Positions 19,501 through 30,004 of a DNA stretch of 64,000 bases are shown here, one piece after another (the first letter of the stretch is position 1; each line of letters opens with the position of its first letter). The notes under the pieces were generated by a model. That model saw only the letters and a list, made by a program, of their open reading frames with translations, did not search any database and had not been told where the DNA came from. The position numbers and the translations under genes were made by a program. This DNA is from Chrysophaeum taylorii (lineage: Eukaryota; Sar; Pelagophyceae; Pelagomonadales; Pelagomonadaceae): positions 124,001 to 188,000 of the forward strand of contig JAQMWT010000350.1 of assembly GCA_029834535.1 (NCBI GenBank). The letters run 5' to 3'.

Positions 19501-20880
19501 GTCTTTTCGGCGCACACTCCGTCAACAACAAAGTTTTCTCAGAGCGAGTCCAGTCAAGCGCAACGCTTGTCATTGATATCCTAGCGTATCCCTCGGACTA
19601 CAAGCCCGGTCTCGAAAAGCTGCGTCTTTCAGCGCCTCAAAACACAAAATGAAAGGGAACTCGCCATGGCCGACGCAGACGCTGCACATCTTGATAGGGT
19701 CATCCGACTTCGTGGCTCAGGTCATGACAACGAAAAGCGGTAAGAAGAAGAAGAAGAAGAAGAAAATAATGAGCAACTGAACATGGAGGAGGACGCGGCA
19801 CCTGCGGTTGGCCAGCTCGAGTTGAATGCTGCAGCAAGTGAGGTCGCGGCTCGGATCCTAGGCTACCAAAAGAAGTTCGTCGATACGCTGCTCTTGACGT
19901 TCGAGGCTCGCATCCAATCTGATCGCACCGTTCTGCAGCAGCGCGAGATCTTCGACGTTCGACGCATGGCGCTCTTTGATGCAGTCGCTGTCTACGAGGA
20001 GTTGTTCTGTTTGAGCGACACTTGGCTGATGGAGGTGTGTTCGACTTACTTCCCGGAGCTTCGTGCTACCGTCGTGAAGGACGAGGCCCTCGCTACGCGG
20101 CTCTACGTCCGCTACAACCAACAGGTTTTTCTACAACCTGTGGACAAGAAAGACTCATCAACTGGGCAGTGTTCTAGCGCTGACCGGCCCCAGTCTTTAT
20201 CTTTGCGAAGCTGTTCTCTCGTTCGGATGTCTGCTCGAGATTTGTTCCTAGTATTCTCCGCGTTGCACGTTACGCGATCTCGTTTACGTGGCATTCCTTT
20301 GCAACGGAGAGCGCTCGGTATCACATATCAACCAAGGCAGGACAAAAGAACGCTCGCCGCTTGGCGACGACATGATTGATATCGTCGCCTTTTACACCAC
20401 CTACAATTTTCCCGAACTTCACGAAACGAACAACATTGATCCTCTCGTTAAACGGTGAATCAGTGATGGCCACATGTATGCGACATTCGAGAACTCCAGC
20501 AACCGCGACCATAATACTAGAGCGCTTTCGAAAGTTATCCGCCGCCATCTCGCGGGGTCAACGGGGGCACCTTCTTGCTCGAATGACGAATAAACCGAGC
20601 TACGAGCGTCAAGCAAGCCCCCACGCGCACGACCCCTCCCCTTAGGAGTCGACCTTCAAAAACCCGAGCTATGGCACCTTACCCCTAGCCCGCGACCCTC
20701 GGCCGCAACACGCTGGCCTTGGACGTAAAACCAAGTTCCCTAGCCAGCGGCTTTGGGTTTTGACAAGTTAGCCTTCGACCTACACAAAACCAAGATTTTC
20801 CAGTCTTGTAGGCGAAATTCCCTCCGGCCGTAAAATTGTCGATAGCTTGCTACTCCTCATGACTGGGGATTTCTACCCTG
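16587..20880. mobile_element. hAT-like DNA transposon (4,294 bp), decayed
   Basis: The left end CAGCATAGCAATCC and the right end read inward (CAGGGTAGAAATCC) match at 11 of 14 bases. The flanks are CTCTAAAA (16579-16586) and CTCTAAAT (20881-20888), an 8-bp target duplication with one mismatch that fits the hAT pattern nTnnnnAn. The insertion splits a sulfotransferase pseudogene whose two halves align on either side. Internal frames include a basic protein on the minus strand (about 17239-17553, ADQRRRLIQKERRDRERHAR), coiled-coil pieces on the plus strand (17797-18215) and the frame at 19783. I could not recognise an hAT transposase, so the superfamily rests on the ends. Confidence 0.65.
19783..20379 (+). 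CDS. Putative transposon-borne ORF, unknown
   Basis: Frame of 198 residues inside the hAT-like element, preceded by an AAG run. The first 125 residues look protein-like: QLELNAAASEVAARILGYQK, then VAVYEELFCLSDTWLMEV and YFPELRATVV. The rest is basic and less convincing, so the real protein may splice or end earlier. No family recognised. Confidence 0.3.
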   Translation: MEEDAAPAVGQLELNAAASEVAARILGYQKKFVDTLLLTFEARIQSDRTVLQQREIFDVRRMALFDAVAVYEELFCLSDTWLMEVCSTYFPELRATVVKDEALATRLYVRYNQQVFLQPVDKKDSSTGQCSSADRPQSLSLRSCSLVRMSARDLFLVFSALHVTRSRLRGIPLQRRALGITYQPRQDKRTLAAWRRHD

Positions 20881-21330
20881 CTCTAAATCGCCGCATCGTA
20901 CTGTGAGCGCCGCGCGTTTTTCGCGAGGAGGATATCTACCCGAACCGTGATGTCGACCATCTTGTTTTCTTCGGGGTGTTTGTCTTAGTCTCGCGGGTTC
21001 AACAATCATGTGAGCGACATCGTCGCGGCGCTCGAGGAGGACGATCCCTCGGATTTTGTGCCGCTTGAAGTAGGGAATCCTATTGATATTCCCGAGATGG
21101 CGGCGTGCTGCTGCGCTGCCATTCGAAGCCAATGGCGCTCTCACCCCGGAGCACCCCCCAACTCGGAATACGATTATCGTAAGGCCGGCGCGGGTCGCAG
21201 TGTTGCGTGCTGTTAATGCCTTTCAAAGTAGTAGTAGTCGGACCAGTCGGACATTCCGCAAATCACAAACCGAGGTGCTCGTGCACCGACTCAGGTTGGT
21301 CGTCATGCCGATCGGTGGGGAGAAACCACG
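20881..21330 (-). pseudogene. Sulfotransferase pseudogene, 5' part
   Basis: Aligns with about 27555-28010 of the sulfotransferase gene: CGCCGCATCGTACTG, GCTCGAGGACGATnnCTCGGATTTTGTG, CGGCGTGCTGCTGCGCTGCC, ACCAGTCGGA. It has many small insertions and deletions. It continues the 3' part at 16346-16586 across the transposon. Confidence 0.75.
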
Positions 21331-21691
21331 AGGACCGTGTCGATAAGAGGTGCGTTGATGACCTGGAGGTCTGTTAAAATCGAAAACTCGCTGCGGCACT
21401 GAGGTGACTGATATGCATGGAGCTGGGGTCGTAATCGCCGGAGCTGGGTAGAGTCGAGACTAAAAGAGGGTTCATTGGACGCTGACTCAGGGGAGACCGG
21501 ATTCCTAATGGTAGCCAAAGGTTCAGTCGGTTAGCGGAAGGCGTCGCTCCCCTGACGCTGCGGTCGACTGCGGCGGCCCCACAAAACTACCAATTTTCTG
21601 TTGTGTTGTTCTAAAAGTACACACAAGTAAGTAGTCGCCACAACTTTATTAATTTCCCAATTAATTCTTGAGTTTTGCCGCCCAGAAGAAG
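21331..21691. other. Intergenic, nothing recognised
   Basis: About 360 bp before methyltransferase copy B with no gene or clear repeat. It shares no obvious similarity with the region upstream of copy A. Confidence 0.5.
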
Positions 21692-22459
21692 ATGAGATGG
21701 TCGTTGGTCTTGCGCGGGATGTCTGCGAGGTGCGACGCGGATCTCTACGGGACCACGGCGAGCTTCGTGCCGCAACTCGGGAAGCCCGTGCTGGATCTGC
21801 TGCCCCCACCGCCGAAGCGCGTCCTCGACCTAGGGTGCGGTGATGGCGTGCTGTCGGCCGAGCTCCTCGACCGCGGGTACGAAGTGGTCGGGATCGACGC
21901 CGACGAGCGCATGGTCGAGAAAACGAGAGAGCGTAATGTTGAAGCCTATGTTGAGCGCGGCGAGTCGTTCGACTTTGAAACGAAAAAATTTGACTGCGCG
22001 TTTACGAACGCGGCATTCCATTGGATGACAGATCAGCCCGCAACCGTTCGCTGCGTCAAGCAGGCCCTCAAGCCCAAGGGCGTGTTTGTGGGGGAGTGTG
22101 GAGGCTACGGCAACATCGCCGCGTTCCGGGAGGCGGTGCGCCATGTCGTACCGGAGGAACCCGACTTGTGTCCGTGGACTTTTCCCACGCCGATAGACCT
22201 ACGCGAGATGCTTGAAACTCAAGGGTTTCGTATCCTCAGCCTCGACTATTTCGACCGCCCCGTCGAGTGCCCTGACCCCGCTGCCTTTCTCCGCACCTTC
22301 GGCGAATGTTACTTCCGGGACCAAGACCCCGAGCCCGTCGCGCGCGCCTTTGCCGACGTTGCCCCAAAGTTCCTCCCAAGGTCCCCCACCACCGGCACCC
22401 TCATGATCGACTACATTCGCCTCCGCTGGCACGCCGTCCTCGAAGAAGAAGCCGAGTAG
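21692..22459 (+). CDS. SAM-dependent methyltransferase (type 11), copy B
   Basis: 255 residues from ATG 21692, intronless and nearly identical to copy A at 13378-14130. Motif I (VLDLGCGDGVLSAELLDRGY), the GIDADERMVEKTR acid loop and FTNAAFHWM are all kept. Most differences are third-position or conservative (for example VEAF to VEAY, WLRTFG to FLRTFG), so both copies look constrained. Copy B ends HAVLEEEAE rather than HAVL. The homology covers the coding region and a few bases of each flank. Confidence 0.8.
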   Translation: MRWSLVLRGMSARCDADLYGTTASFVPQLGKPVLDLLPPPPKRVLDLGCGDGVLSAELLDRGYEVVGIDADERMVEKTRERNVEAYVERGESFDFETKKFDCAFTNAAFHWMTDQPATVRCVKQALKPKGVFVGECGGYGNIAAFREAVRHVVPEEPDLCPWTFPTPIDLREMLETQGFRILSLDYFDRPVECPDPAAFLRTFGECYFRDQDPEPVARAFADVAPKFLPRSPTTGTLMIDYIRLRWHAVLEEEAE

Positions 22460-22538
22460 TGTGAAGAACGTCGTGCCCTGTACTACGCGCTGACTAATTA
22501 ATAGTTGGCCGTGTAAGTCAGTCAGCCAGTCCGTCCGT

Positions 22539-22570
<32 letters not shown>

Positions 22571-22720
22571 CCTAAAAAAATCCCACTCTTAAAGAAACGA
22601 ACGAGCAGTGAACAAGTAGAGCGTGTTGTCGGAATTGAGATTAGTCTCGAGTGAGAAGACATATATCTGAGAGCGAGGAGAGTAGGGGGGAAATAATATG
22701 AGGAGGGAAATAAATCAATA
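22460..22720. repeat. GTCA/GTCC tetranucleotide repeats in intergenic DNA
   Basis: About 22517-22570 consists of GTCAGTCAGCCAGTCCGTCC-type units. No gene seen between copy B and Helitron-like copy 4. Confidence 0.7.
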
Positions 22721-23704
22721 CAAGTGCAGGCCAGTAAGTTCACCTACTCCCAATCTCTAACCCCAGTAAGTTCACCTGGTCAGTAAGTTCACCTAGTCCA
22801 AATCTCTTACCCCAGTAAGTTCGGCGTAAACCCACTCGTGCTCACACCACTCCTTCGAGCTCGTCGCTCTCGCCTCCGCCAATCTAAGCTGCTTTGATCC
22901 GCACACGCCGCTAACCTTTGAGTTTACTCTAAAACCCCCAGTAAGTTCACCTGGTCCCAGTAAGTTCACCTGGTCACTATATTCACCTATCCCAATCTCA
23001 AACCCCGGTAAGTTCACCTGGTCCCAGTAAGTTCACCTACAGTGCGCGTGTAGACGCCGGGAGGGGGCTTATCGGTATTGCGGAGCACGTGTGAGGTAGG
23101 GTGGAGTCGTCGACTCAGAAGAGCATATTCTCGGGGTTGCCGATCGACAGAGAGCCACGTAGAGCTGGACGTGACAGAAGACGGGCTTGTGGGCAAGAGG
23201 ACGCCGACCTCGCGGGGCGTCTGGCCCTGGCTCTTGGTGATCGTTTGGCGTCGGCGGGCCTTACGGGATACAGGTTGGAGGAGCCTCGGTGACAACGACA
23301 CGATCGATCATGTATCTGGTACCGTTGCAGTGGCCGTGCGACGGGTCGAGGTTGCGAAGACTTTAAGCTCGCGATCAAAGTCAGCATGCCGTTGGTTGTC
23401 AGGGAGTTGAAAACTCGACTGTAAAGAGCGAGGCGTCGGCTTCCGACCCAACCTAGTCGGCCGAAAAGAACTCCGACGCCTCGTCTTCGGGAAAAAAAAG
23501 CCGCGGTCATGCGCGCGTTGTCAGCATCGACAACATCGTTTCGACGGGGCGTGAGAATGGCGCGCTGAAAGAGCCGCCGCGGGTCGTGGAAATAGTCTGC
23601 GAGGTCGCCGTAGACGGCTTGGAGGATCACTGTCTGGCTCTCGCGCCTGCCTGACCCTTACTCTCGCGCCTACCTACCTGATCCTTACCCTAAATCTAGG
23701 GACA
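22721..23704 (-). mobile_element. Helitron-like non-autonomous element, copy 4
   Basis: Same ends and helicase remnant as copy 1 (minus-strand sense). The CAGTAAGTTCACC block is rearranged: the TTTCATATAAG spacer is absent and the block near 22820 reads AGTAAGTTCGGCGTAAACCC, a variant also seen reversed in copy 6. A LINE 3' end follows directly at 23705. Confidence 0.7.
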
Positions 23705-23814
23705 AACAAACAGTCAGGCACATCCCTCATACCCCACAAACCCACCCACATCCTTCATGCTCCCCACACACACCCCCCCCTCTTAGCAGTCGACATTTAA
23801 AGACAAACAAACAG
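23705..23814 (+). mobile_element. LINE 3' UTR, 5'-truncated copy
   Basis: About 100 bp (from GTCAGGCACATCCCTCATACC to the CTTAGCAGTCGACATTTAAAG end) equal to the 3' UTR of the next LINE. Its ACAA/ACAG tail runs straight into the 5' end of that LINE at 23815, a head-to-tail pair joined in the microsatellite. Confidence 0.75.
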
Positions 23815-26010
23815 ATCCTGCAGTACGCCCGCGACATCCAAGCTAGCGGCGAGGAGCTCCGCCTCGACAAGTGCGAGGCGTTCTGTCCGGCACTTGGCAT
23901 GGGGCTTCTCGACCACCCCGATGTTCACGACCACGTCCAAGTTGCGCCTGACGGCACGCGTACTCTTGCTGGTATCCCCGTTGTCGCCGACGGCCTCGTA
24001 ATCTACGGTGTGCCCATCGGCTCCCCCGGCCACGCCGGAGATGCCTATGTCGAAGCTACCTTGCAACGCGAGGTTGACGCTCAGGTGAGCTACATGAGCC
24101 GTATTCGCACCAAGCTCCAGAACGTCTCCCTCCACTGCATGTACTCGTTGGGCCGCTACTGCATCGCCCCGCGCATGGACTACATCGCGCAACACTGCTA
24201 CCCCACCAATGCCTTGAGCGCGCTCCGCCGCTTCGACGTTGCCGCCCTCAGCTTCGTCGCCACAGCACTTGGCGCAGATCCGCGTCAGGTTTTTGACTCC
24301 AATGGCATCGTCCTCCAACGCCTCCGTCTTCCTGCTCGAAGTGGGGGTGGCGGCATTCGCTCCTGCGCCGACCTCAGCCCCGCCGCCTTTGTTGGCACGG
24401 CGGCCCAGGCCCTCCCACACCTCGTCGACCTTCGCGATCCTACGGGTGCCTTGGAGGTCCCTGGCTACCTCCCCGCCTCGCCTCGGTCCTGGGTGCCACT
24501 TCTTTTCGCACAGGTAACGAGTTGCACCGTTGGCACCACCTCCTCGCATCCGGTTGCCGCCTGGGGCGGGCACTCGAGACTGCGTGGGACGGACTTCGGG
24601 CTGATCTCCGTACCACGCTGGCTTCCCACGGCGGCGCTGGTTCCGGCGACCCCGCCAACGTTCATCTCGTCGACGGTCCTCTCTCCCACGAATTCGTCTC
24701 CATGGGCGTCCTCGTCGACCCCACCATCTCGACACCCGTGCTCATACCCCAACTCCAGCGTGCTCTAACCTCCCAGCGCGAGACAGCTCGGGCCACTGCA
24801 CTCCAGCGCCTTGCGGCCACCCTTCCCATCACCGAAGCACTTCGAGTAGCGGCGTCCTCATGGGATCGCTTCTCGACCACGTTCATCAGCTCGTGGCCCA
24901 GCTCTGGCCTTCAAATCCCCAACCGCTGCTGGGCTGAGATGTGTGCCCAGTACTTTGGCTACCCCTCTCCAGCTTGTTTGGGCCTCGTGGGCACTCGCAT
25001 TCTGGGCACTGACGTCGTTCTCGACGCTCACGGCAAGGTGCTTCTCACGCAGGCCAACCTTGTCAACCGCGGAGGAGCGCGGACCACCTGGCATGACGGC
25101 CAGCTCGACTGCGTCCACGGCAGCGTCAAAGAGGCCGGCATCCCAGCCCTGTCCGAGGTTTTCGGCATCTTTGCTGACGTCGTCGCCCCTACCATTCGCA
25201 CGCGCCTCTACGGCCGGTACCGAGGCAATCTCGCCCGACGTCAAGTCGTCCCAGACATCCTCACCACGCTCGACAACAAGGAGCAACTCTACGACATCAA
25301 AACCCTCGCTTGGGGTTCGTTGTACACCGCCCACGCCCTCCATCCCTCCCACCCGTCGCCTGTCGATCGGCGCGCAGCGCAAGTCCACTCCGAATACCTC
25401 GCTCACGCCCGCGGCATCGACGCCATCATCCCCCAGCCGGGTACAGCACCACCGCCTGGCTTCTTGGGCCCTGTCGAACAGCGGCTACGTAGCTACGGCA
25501 CCGTCGCCGGCCTCGTCTTTGGTGCCTTCGGTGAGGCCAGCGCGGCGTGCCACGCTCTCGCCCAAACATGCGCAGAGCGCATCGCTGCGCGAACCTGGGT
25601 GACAAGCGGCTGCGCCAACTTCACAGAGGCAAAGGCGGCCCAAACTCGCCGCATCTACCGTGAGTGGGGGATCGCCAACGCATTAGGCCGGGCTCGCTGT
25701 GCCCTCACCGCCCTCACCCATGTCGCCGCCTCGGGGAACCCCGCCCAGGCCGCCCGATCCCAGCAGGACGTCACCCTTCGTCGCACATACGTCCGGCGGC
25801 AGCATGCGTACGACCTACGGGCGGGGCCCGTCCTCTCTTCGCCTGCCCCACGCCTCGGCGATGACCCCGACTAGGTCCCGCGTACTTATCTCCGCCCGTC
25901 AAGCACATCCTTCATACCCCACAAACCCACCCACATCCTTCATGCTCCCCACACACACCCCCCCCTCTTAGCAGTCGACATTTAAAGACAAACAAACAGA
26001 CAGACAAACA
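23815..26010 (+). mobile_element. 5'-truncated LINE with reverse-transcriptase end and restriction-like nuclease
   Basis: The plus strand holds the C-terminal RT/thumb region (RLDKCEAFCPALGMGLLDHP, then VIYGVPIGSPGHAGDAYVEA and YCIAPRMDYIAQHC). A frame change near 24510-24525 leads into a second frame to 25874. That part ends with a PD-(D/E)xK-like nuclease: PDILTTLDNKEQLYDIKTL, then VEQRLRSYGTVAGLVFGAFG. A C-terminal restriction-like nuclease is typical of early-branching, often site-specific LINEs. The 3' UTR (25875-25985) ends CTTAGCAGTCGACATTTAAAG plus an ACAA/ACAG tail. The 5' part is missing, with one frameshift, so it cannot move by itself. Confidence 0.8.
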
Positions 26011-26045
26011 AACAAACATCTGTCGATTAGTAGTTAAGAAATAAA
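26011..26045. repeat. Microsatellite tail plus TCTGTCGATTAGTAGTTAAG flank
   Basis: The LINE tail runs into CATCTGTCGATTAGTAGTTAAG, the same flank found after copy 1 and at 27210-27230. Helitron-like copy 5 follows. Confidence 0.7.
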
Positions 26046-27027
26046 CAAGTGCAGGCCAGTAAGTTCACCTACTCCCAATCTCTAACCCCAGTAAGTTCAC
26101 CTGGTCCCAGTAAGTTTCATATAAGTTCACCTGGTCATTAAGTTCACCTAGCTCACACCAACTGCTTTGAGCTCGTCGCTCTCGCCTCCGCCAATCTAAG
26201 CTGCTTTGATCCGCACGCGCCGCCAACCTTTGAGTTTACTCTAAAAACCCTTTACTCTGAAAACCCCAGTATGTTCACCTGGTCCCAGTTTCACCTGGTC
26301 ACTCAGTTCACCTAGTCCCAATCTCAAACCCCAGTAAGTCCACGTGGTCCCAGTAAAGTTCACCTATAGTGCGCGTGTAGACGCCGGGAGGGGGCTTATC
26401 GGTATTGCGCAGCACGTGTGGGGTAGGGTGGAGTCGTCGACTCAGAAGAGCATATTCTCGGGGTTGCCGATCGACAGAGAGCCACGTAGAGCTGGACGTG
26501 ACAGAAGACGGGCTTGTGGGCAAGAGGACGCCGACCTCGCGGGGCGTCTGGCCCTGGCTCTTGGTGATCGTTTGGCGTCGGCGGGCCTTACGGGATACAG
26601 GTTGGAGGAGCCTCGGTGACAACGACACGATCGATCATGTATCTGGTACCGTTGCAGTGGCCGTGCGACGGGTCGAGGTTGCGAAGACATTAAGCTCGCG
26701 ATCAAAGTCAGCATGCCGTTGGTTGTCAGGGAGTTGAAAACTCTACTGTAAAGAGCGAGGCGTCGTCTTCCGACCCAGCCTAGTCAGCCGAAAAGAACTC
26801 CGACGCCTCGTCTCCGGGAAAAAAAGGCCGCGGTCATGCGCGCGTTGTCAGCATCGACAACATCGTTTCGACGGGGCGTGAGAATGGCGCGCTGAAAGAG
26901 CCGCCGCGGGTCGTGGAAATAGTCTGCGAGGTCGCCGTAGACGGCTTGGAGGATCACTGTCTGGCTCACGGGCTTACCTGATACTTACTCTCGGGCCTAC
27001 CTGATCCTTACCCTAAATCGAGGGACA
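26046..27027 (-). mobile_element. Helitron-like non-autonomous element, copy 5
   Basis: Same structure and ends as copies 1, 2 and 4. The TTTCATATAAGTTCACC spacer is present. The helicase remnant shares the GCATATTCTCGGGG variant with copy 4, so these two are close relatives. A LINE 3' end follows after an ACAG run. Confidence 0.7.
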
Positions 27028-27232
27028 GACAGACAGGCCTCGGCGATGACCCCGACTAGGTCCCGCGTACTTATCTCCGCCCGTCAGGCACATCCCTCAT
27101 ACCCCACAAACCCACCCACATCCTTCATGCTCCCCACACACACCCCCCCCTCTTAGCAGTCGACATTTAAAGACAGACAGACAGACAGACAGACAAACAA
27201 ACAAACAAACATCTGTCGATTAGTAGTTAGGA
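27028..27232 (+). mobile_element. LINE 3' end, 5'-truncated copy
   Basis: Starts at CCTCGGCGATGACCCCGACT, the last codons of the LINE at 23815, and carries the full 3' UTR and an ACAG/ACAA tail ending in the CTGTCGATTAGTAGTTA flank. Only about 20 coding bases remain. Confidence 0.75.
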
Positions 27233-27237
27233 TAAAA

Positions 27238-28227
27238 TCATGGGGGTGCGAGGTAGAGGACGGGGGATAGGGTCTCGCAGTCGTCCTCGAGCATGCACGC
27301 CTCAAGAAAGGGGGGTTCGACATTGTCGAGGATTTCGCCGACGTTGGCAATGTAGTGTTTCGGGGGGTATTTGTGGTGCTTGGAATTGGTGGTGATGTTG
27401 TGTTCCCACATCGGATAGGTGGGGTCGCGACAGAGATGTGTGCTCTGTTTGCAGACGACTTTCGTCAATCCCAAAAAGTTGAAGATGTGCTGGAAATGGC
27501 TCGGGTTGAGGACGAGCGTCTCGTAGGTGACGTACAAAGTCGGTATCTTGGCTCGCCTGAGTCTCAGAATCGCCGCATCGTACTGCGACCGTCGCTGACG
27601 TGCGCTCTTCTTGAGCATATCGATTTTGACGTCGATGCCGACTACCATGTCTTCGTCGGGATTTTTGAGCAACGCGGGTTCGGCTATATAGTGAGCGACC
27701 TCGTTGTGACGCTCGAGGACGATAGCTCGGATTTTGTGGCGCTTGAAATAGGGAATCAAGTCGTCCAACTGATACGCCCAGCAGGGCGGCGTGCTGCTGC
27801 GCTGCCATTCGAAGCCGACGGCGCTCTGGGCCTGGAGCAGCCCCATTAGGTCCCCCAACTTGTGCGATCTGTCGTAAGGTCGACGCCGGACGCAGTGTTG
27901 CGCGCTGTAGGTGTCTTCCTTGTAGTAATGCGACCAGTCGGATATTCCGTAAATCAAATCCAGACGCTCTTGAGCGGTCAGGTTAGTCATCCCGACCTTG
28001 CAGGTTTCGGTGGGGAGGAAGAGCTCGTTCATGGCGGTCACGTCCCTTCTCGATCCGAGGATGCCCTGCACGAAGTTAGTCCCGGATTTCTGCGTCGACA
28101 TCAGGACGAAGCGCTGCGGCCCTGGCCCGCGTGCGATTTGCGCGGAGACGCCTTCCCCTAAGTGCCCCGCCGATCATTACGCGAGTCGAGGCTCGACTGA
28201 CTTACTTGAGGTGTGCGACATGTTCAT
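27238..28227 (-). CDS. Sulfotransferase-family protein, two exons
   Basis: Exon 1 28206-28227 and exon 2 27238-28157 flank a 48-nt intron (GTAAGT donor, CTTAG acceptor), giving 313 residues. The PAPS 5'-phosphosulfate loop is STQKSGTNF (about residues 28-36). The 3'-phosphate site looks like IRAIVLERHNEVAHYIA (about residue 150). Later, TLYVTYETLVLNPSHFQHIF fits the conserved Tyr/Glu segment. It should transfer sulfate from PAPS to a carbohydrate or other acceptor, probably in the Golgi, although no clear signal anchor is visible. A broken relative lies at 16346-21330. LINE 3' sequence lies only a few bases past the stop. Confidence 0.75.
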
Positions 28228-28534
28228 ACGTTTTCTCCACGACGACGCGGGGACGACGACTAGTGCGAAAACTGTTGAGTGGACGATGGGCGACATCGTT
28301 TTATTATTGTCACTCGTTGTTGTTGTTGTACATGGAGGGCGTTTGTTTTGTACGTTTCTTTGCTTGAGTGCCACAAAATTAATCAATCGACCCTCATCCT
28401 TGATTGATAATAATTAACCCTACCCTAGTACGGAGCCAAAAAATTCATTTCCTTCTCGAATAAATCATAAATGAACTCGTAAAAAATAAATTAATTAATA
28501 AATTAGTTCATAGACGGCCCGCATCTTCTTTTTT
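28228..28534. other. Intergenic, A+T-rich
   Basis: A TTG run near 28316-28330 and A+T-rich sequence near the LRR-gene stop; no gene seen. Confidence 0.5.
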
Positions 28535-30004
28535 TCAGCAGAGAGGGGTCGGTTCGGCGGCGATGCGGAGGTGGCCCTGCTGAAGAGCCGTGGCGAGGGC
28601 GGAAACGAGGGCCGTGTGGAGCCTCGCATCGTCGGGACCGGCGTAGAGATGATGAAGATCGGAGAAGGTGTCGCGGTGGTATGCCCCCCCACGCGTATTG
28701 GGGAAGACAAAAATACCGTCGCCCATGAGGAGGCGGAGACGGAGACGGAGACGGAGACGACGGCGGAGGTTTCGCCTCGCCTCGTCTTGGCGGTGTCTCT
28801 GACGGCGGCGGCGGGCGCGGCGGCGAGAGCGGAGGCAGGCGAGGCCGAGGCCGAGGCCCTCGCAGCGCGAAACGGCGCAGGGGACGGGGTTTTCGAGCAA
28901 AAATTCGAGCAAGCCCCAAGGTGTGAGATTCGGGCAAGACGCGAGGTCGATGTCGCACACGCCGGCCCTCGCAAGGTAGGCGAGAGCGCGGTCGGTGACG
29001 GGGGTCTCCGAGAGGTCGAGGGTACGCAAGGCCGCGCATCCGTCGACGAGCGCACGCACGGCGTCGTCCGAGACGGCGGAGCCCGAGAGGTCAAGGAGCG
29101 TGAGGCGCGGACACGAGGCCGCGATCGCGGCGACGTCGGAATCGACGTCGTCGGACTCGACGTCGGCGAACACGAGCGAGTCGAGGCGGGGCGAGCCGCG
29201 GAGGAGCGCCGCGAGGGCGCCGCGCTCGACCGTCCAGCCGCGGAGATCGAGAGCGCGGAGCGCGGGGAGGGAGGTGGGGGCGGGCGTCAGGATCGCCCTC
29301 GAGGCCCTCGCGCTCACGAGCTCGAGGGCGACGCACCCTCCGAGCGCGGCGAACAAATTCTTCCTACCGAGAATCGAGCGGTCGACGCGGAGCTGATCGA
29401 GCGCCCGGAACTCGAGCTCCTCGATTTGCGTGAGGTCGCAGGACGCGAGGACGAGGCGCCGGAGGTGGGGGCACGACGCGGCGAGCGCGGAGATCGAGGC
29501 CTGGGTCACCGCGACGCCGACGACGTCGAGGTTCAACAGCCGCGGACTCCAGCGTTCCAACACCTTGGACGTCAGCCGCGGCCCGCTCAAAGCGACGGTC
29601 CGGAGGTGCGACAGGTGCGCGAAGCCCTCGGGGCTGAGGTGGCACCCCCGCACGTCCACGACCCTGAGGGCGGGACACGCGATCGCGACGTCCTTCATAT
29701 CCCGATCGTTCAGCCGCGCGTTGTGCCGCGCCTCGAGAATCTCCAAGTGCGGGCAGGACCGCGCGAGAACTCCGACCGACACGTCCCTTCCCACAACGAG
29801 CACCCGGAGCCGGCGCTTCCAGCGCGCCGCAACCAAGGCACACGTCCGGTCGAGCTCTCCGATTCTCGCAGCCCACCACAACGCGTACGAGAGTTCTTGC
29901 TCCGGGCACCGAAACACGATCCCCCCAAAAATCCGACGCTCGGCCTCCTCGGCCCGCGGCACCTCGAGGGCCTCGAGAATAACCGACGCCGCCCGCGAGT
30001 CCAT
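28535..30004 (-). CDS. Leucine-rich-repeat protein (AMN1/FBXL-like)
   Basis: 489 residues from ATG 30004. At least ten cysteine-containing LRRs of the AMN1/FBXL type run from about residue 80 to 370: CPHLEILEARHNARLNDRDM, CPRLTLLDLSGSAVSDDAVR, CAALRTLDLSETPVTDRALA. The first 70 residues could hold a divergent F-box-like helical region, but I see no clear F-box. After the repeats comes an Arg-rich segment (RRRARRRRQRHRQ), then a C-terminal domain that is not recognised. Likely a protein-interaction factor, possibly a ubiquitin-ligase substrate receptor (inference). Single exon. Confidence 0.7.
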   Translation of the reverse strand: MDSRAASVILEALEVPRAEEAERRIFGGIVFRCPEQELSYALWWAARIGELDRTCALVAARWKRRLRVLVVGRDVSVGVLARSCPHLEILEARHNARLNDRDMKDVAIACPALRVVDVRGCHLSPEGFAHLSHLRTVALSGPRLTSKVLERWSPRLLNLDVVGVAVTQASISALAASCPHLRRLVLASCDLTQIEELEFRALDQLRVDRSILGRKNLFAALGGCVALELVSARASRAILTPAPTSLPALRALDLRGWTVERGALAALLRGSPRLDSLVFADVESDDVDSDVAAIAASCPRLTLLDLSGSAVSDDAVRALVDGCAALRTLDLSETPVTDRALAYLARAGVCDIDLASCPNLTPWGLLEFLLENPVPCAVSRCEGLGLGLACLRSRRRARRRRQRHRQDEARRNLRRRLRLRLRLRLLMGDGIFVFPNTRGGAYHRDTFSDLHHLYAGPDDARLHTALVSALATALQQGHLRIAAEPTPLC

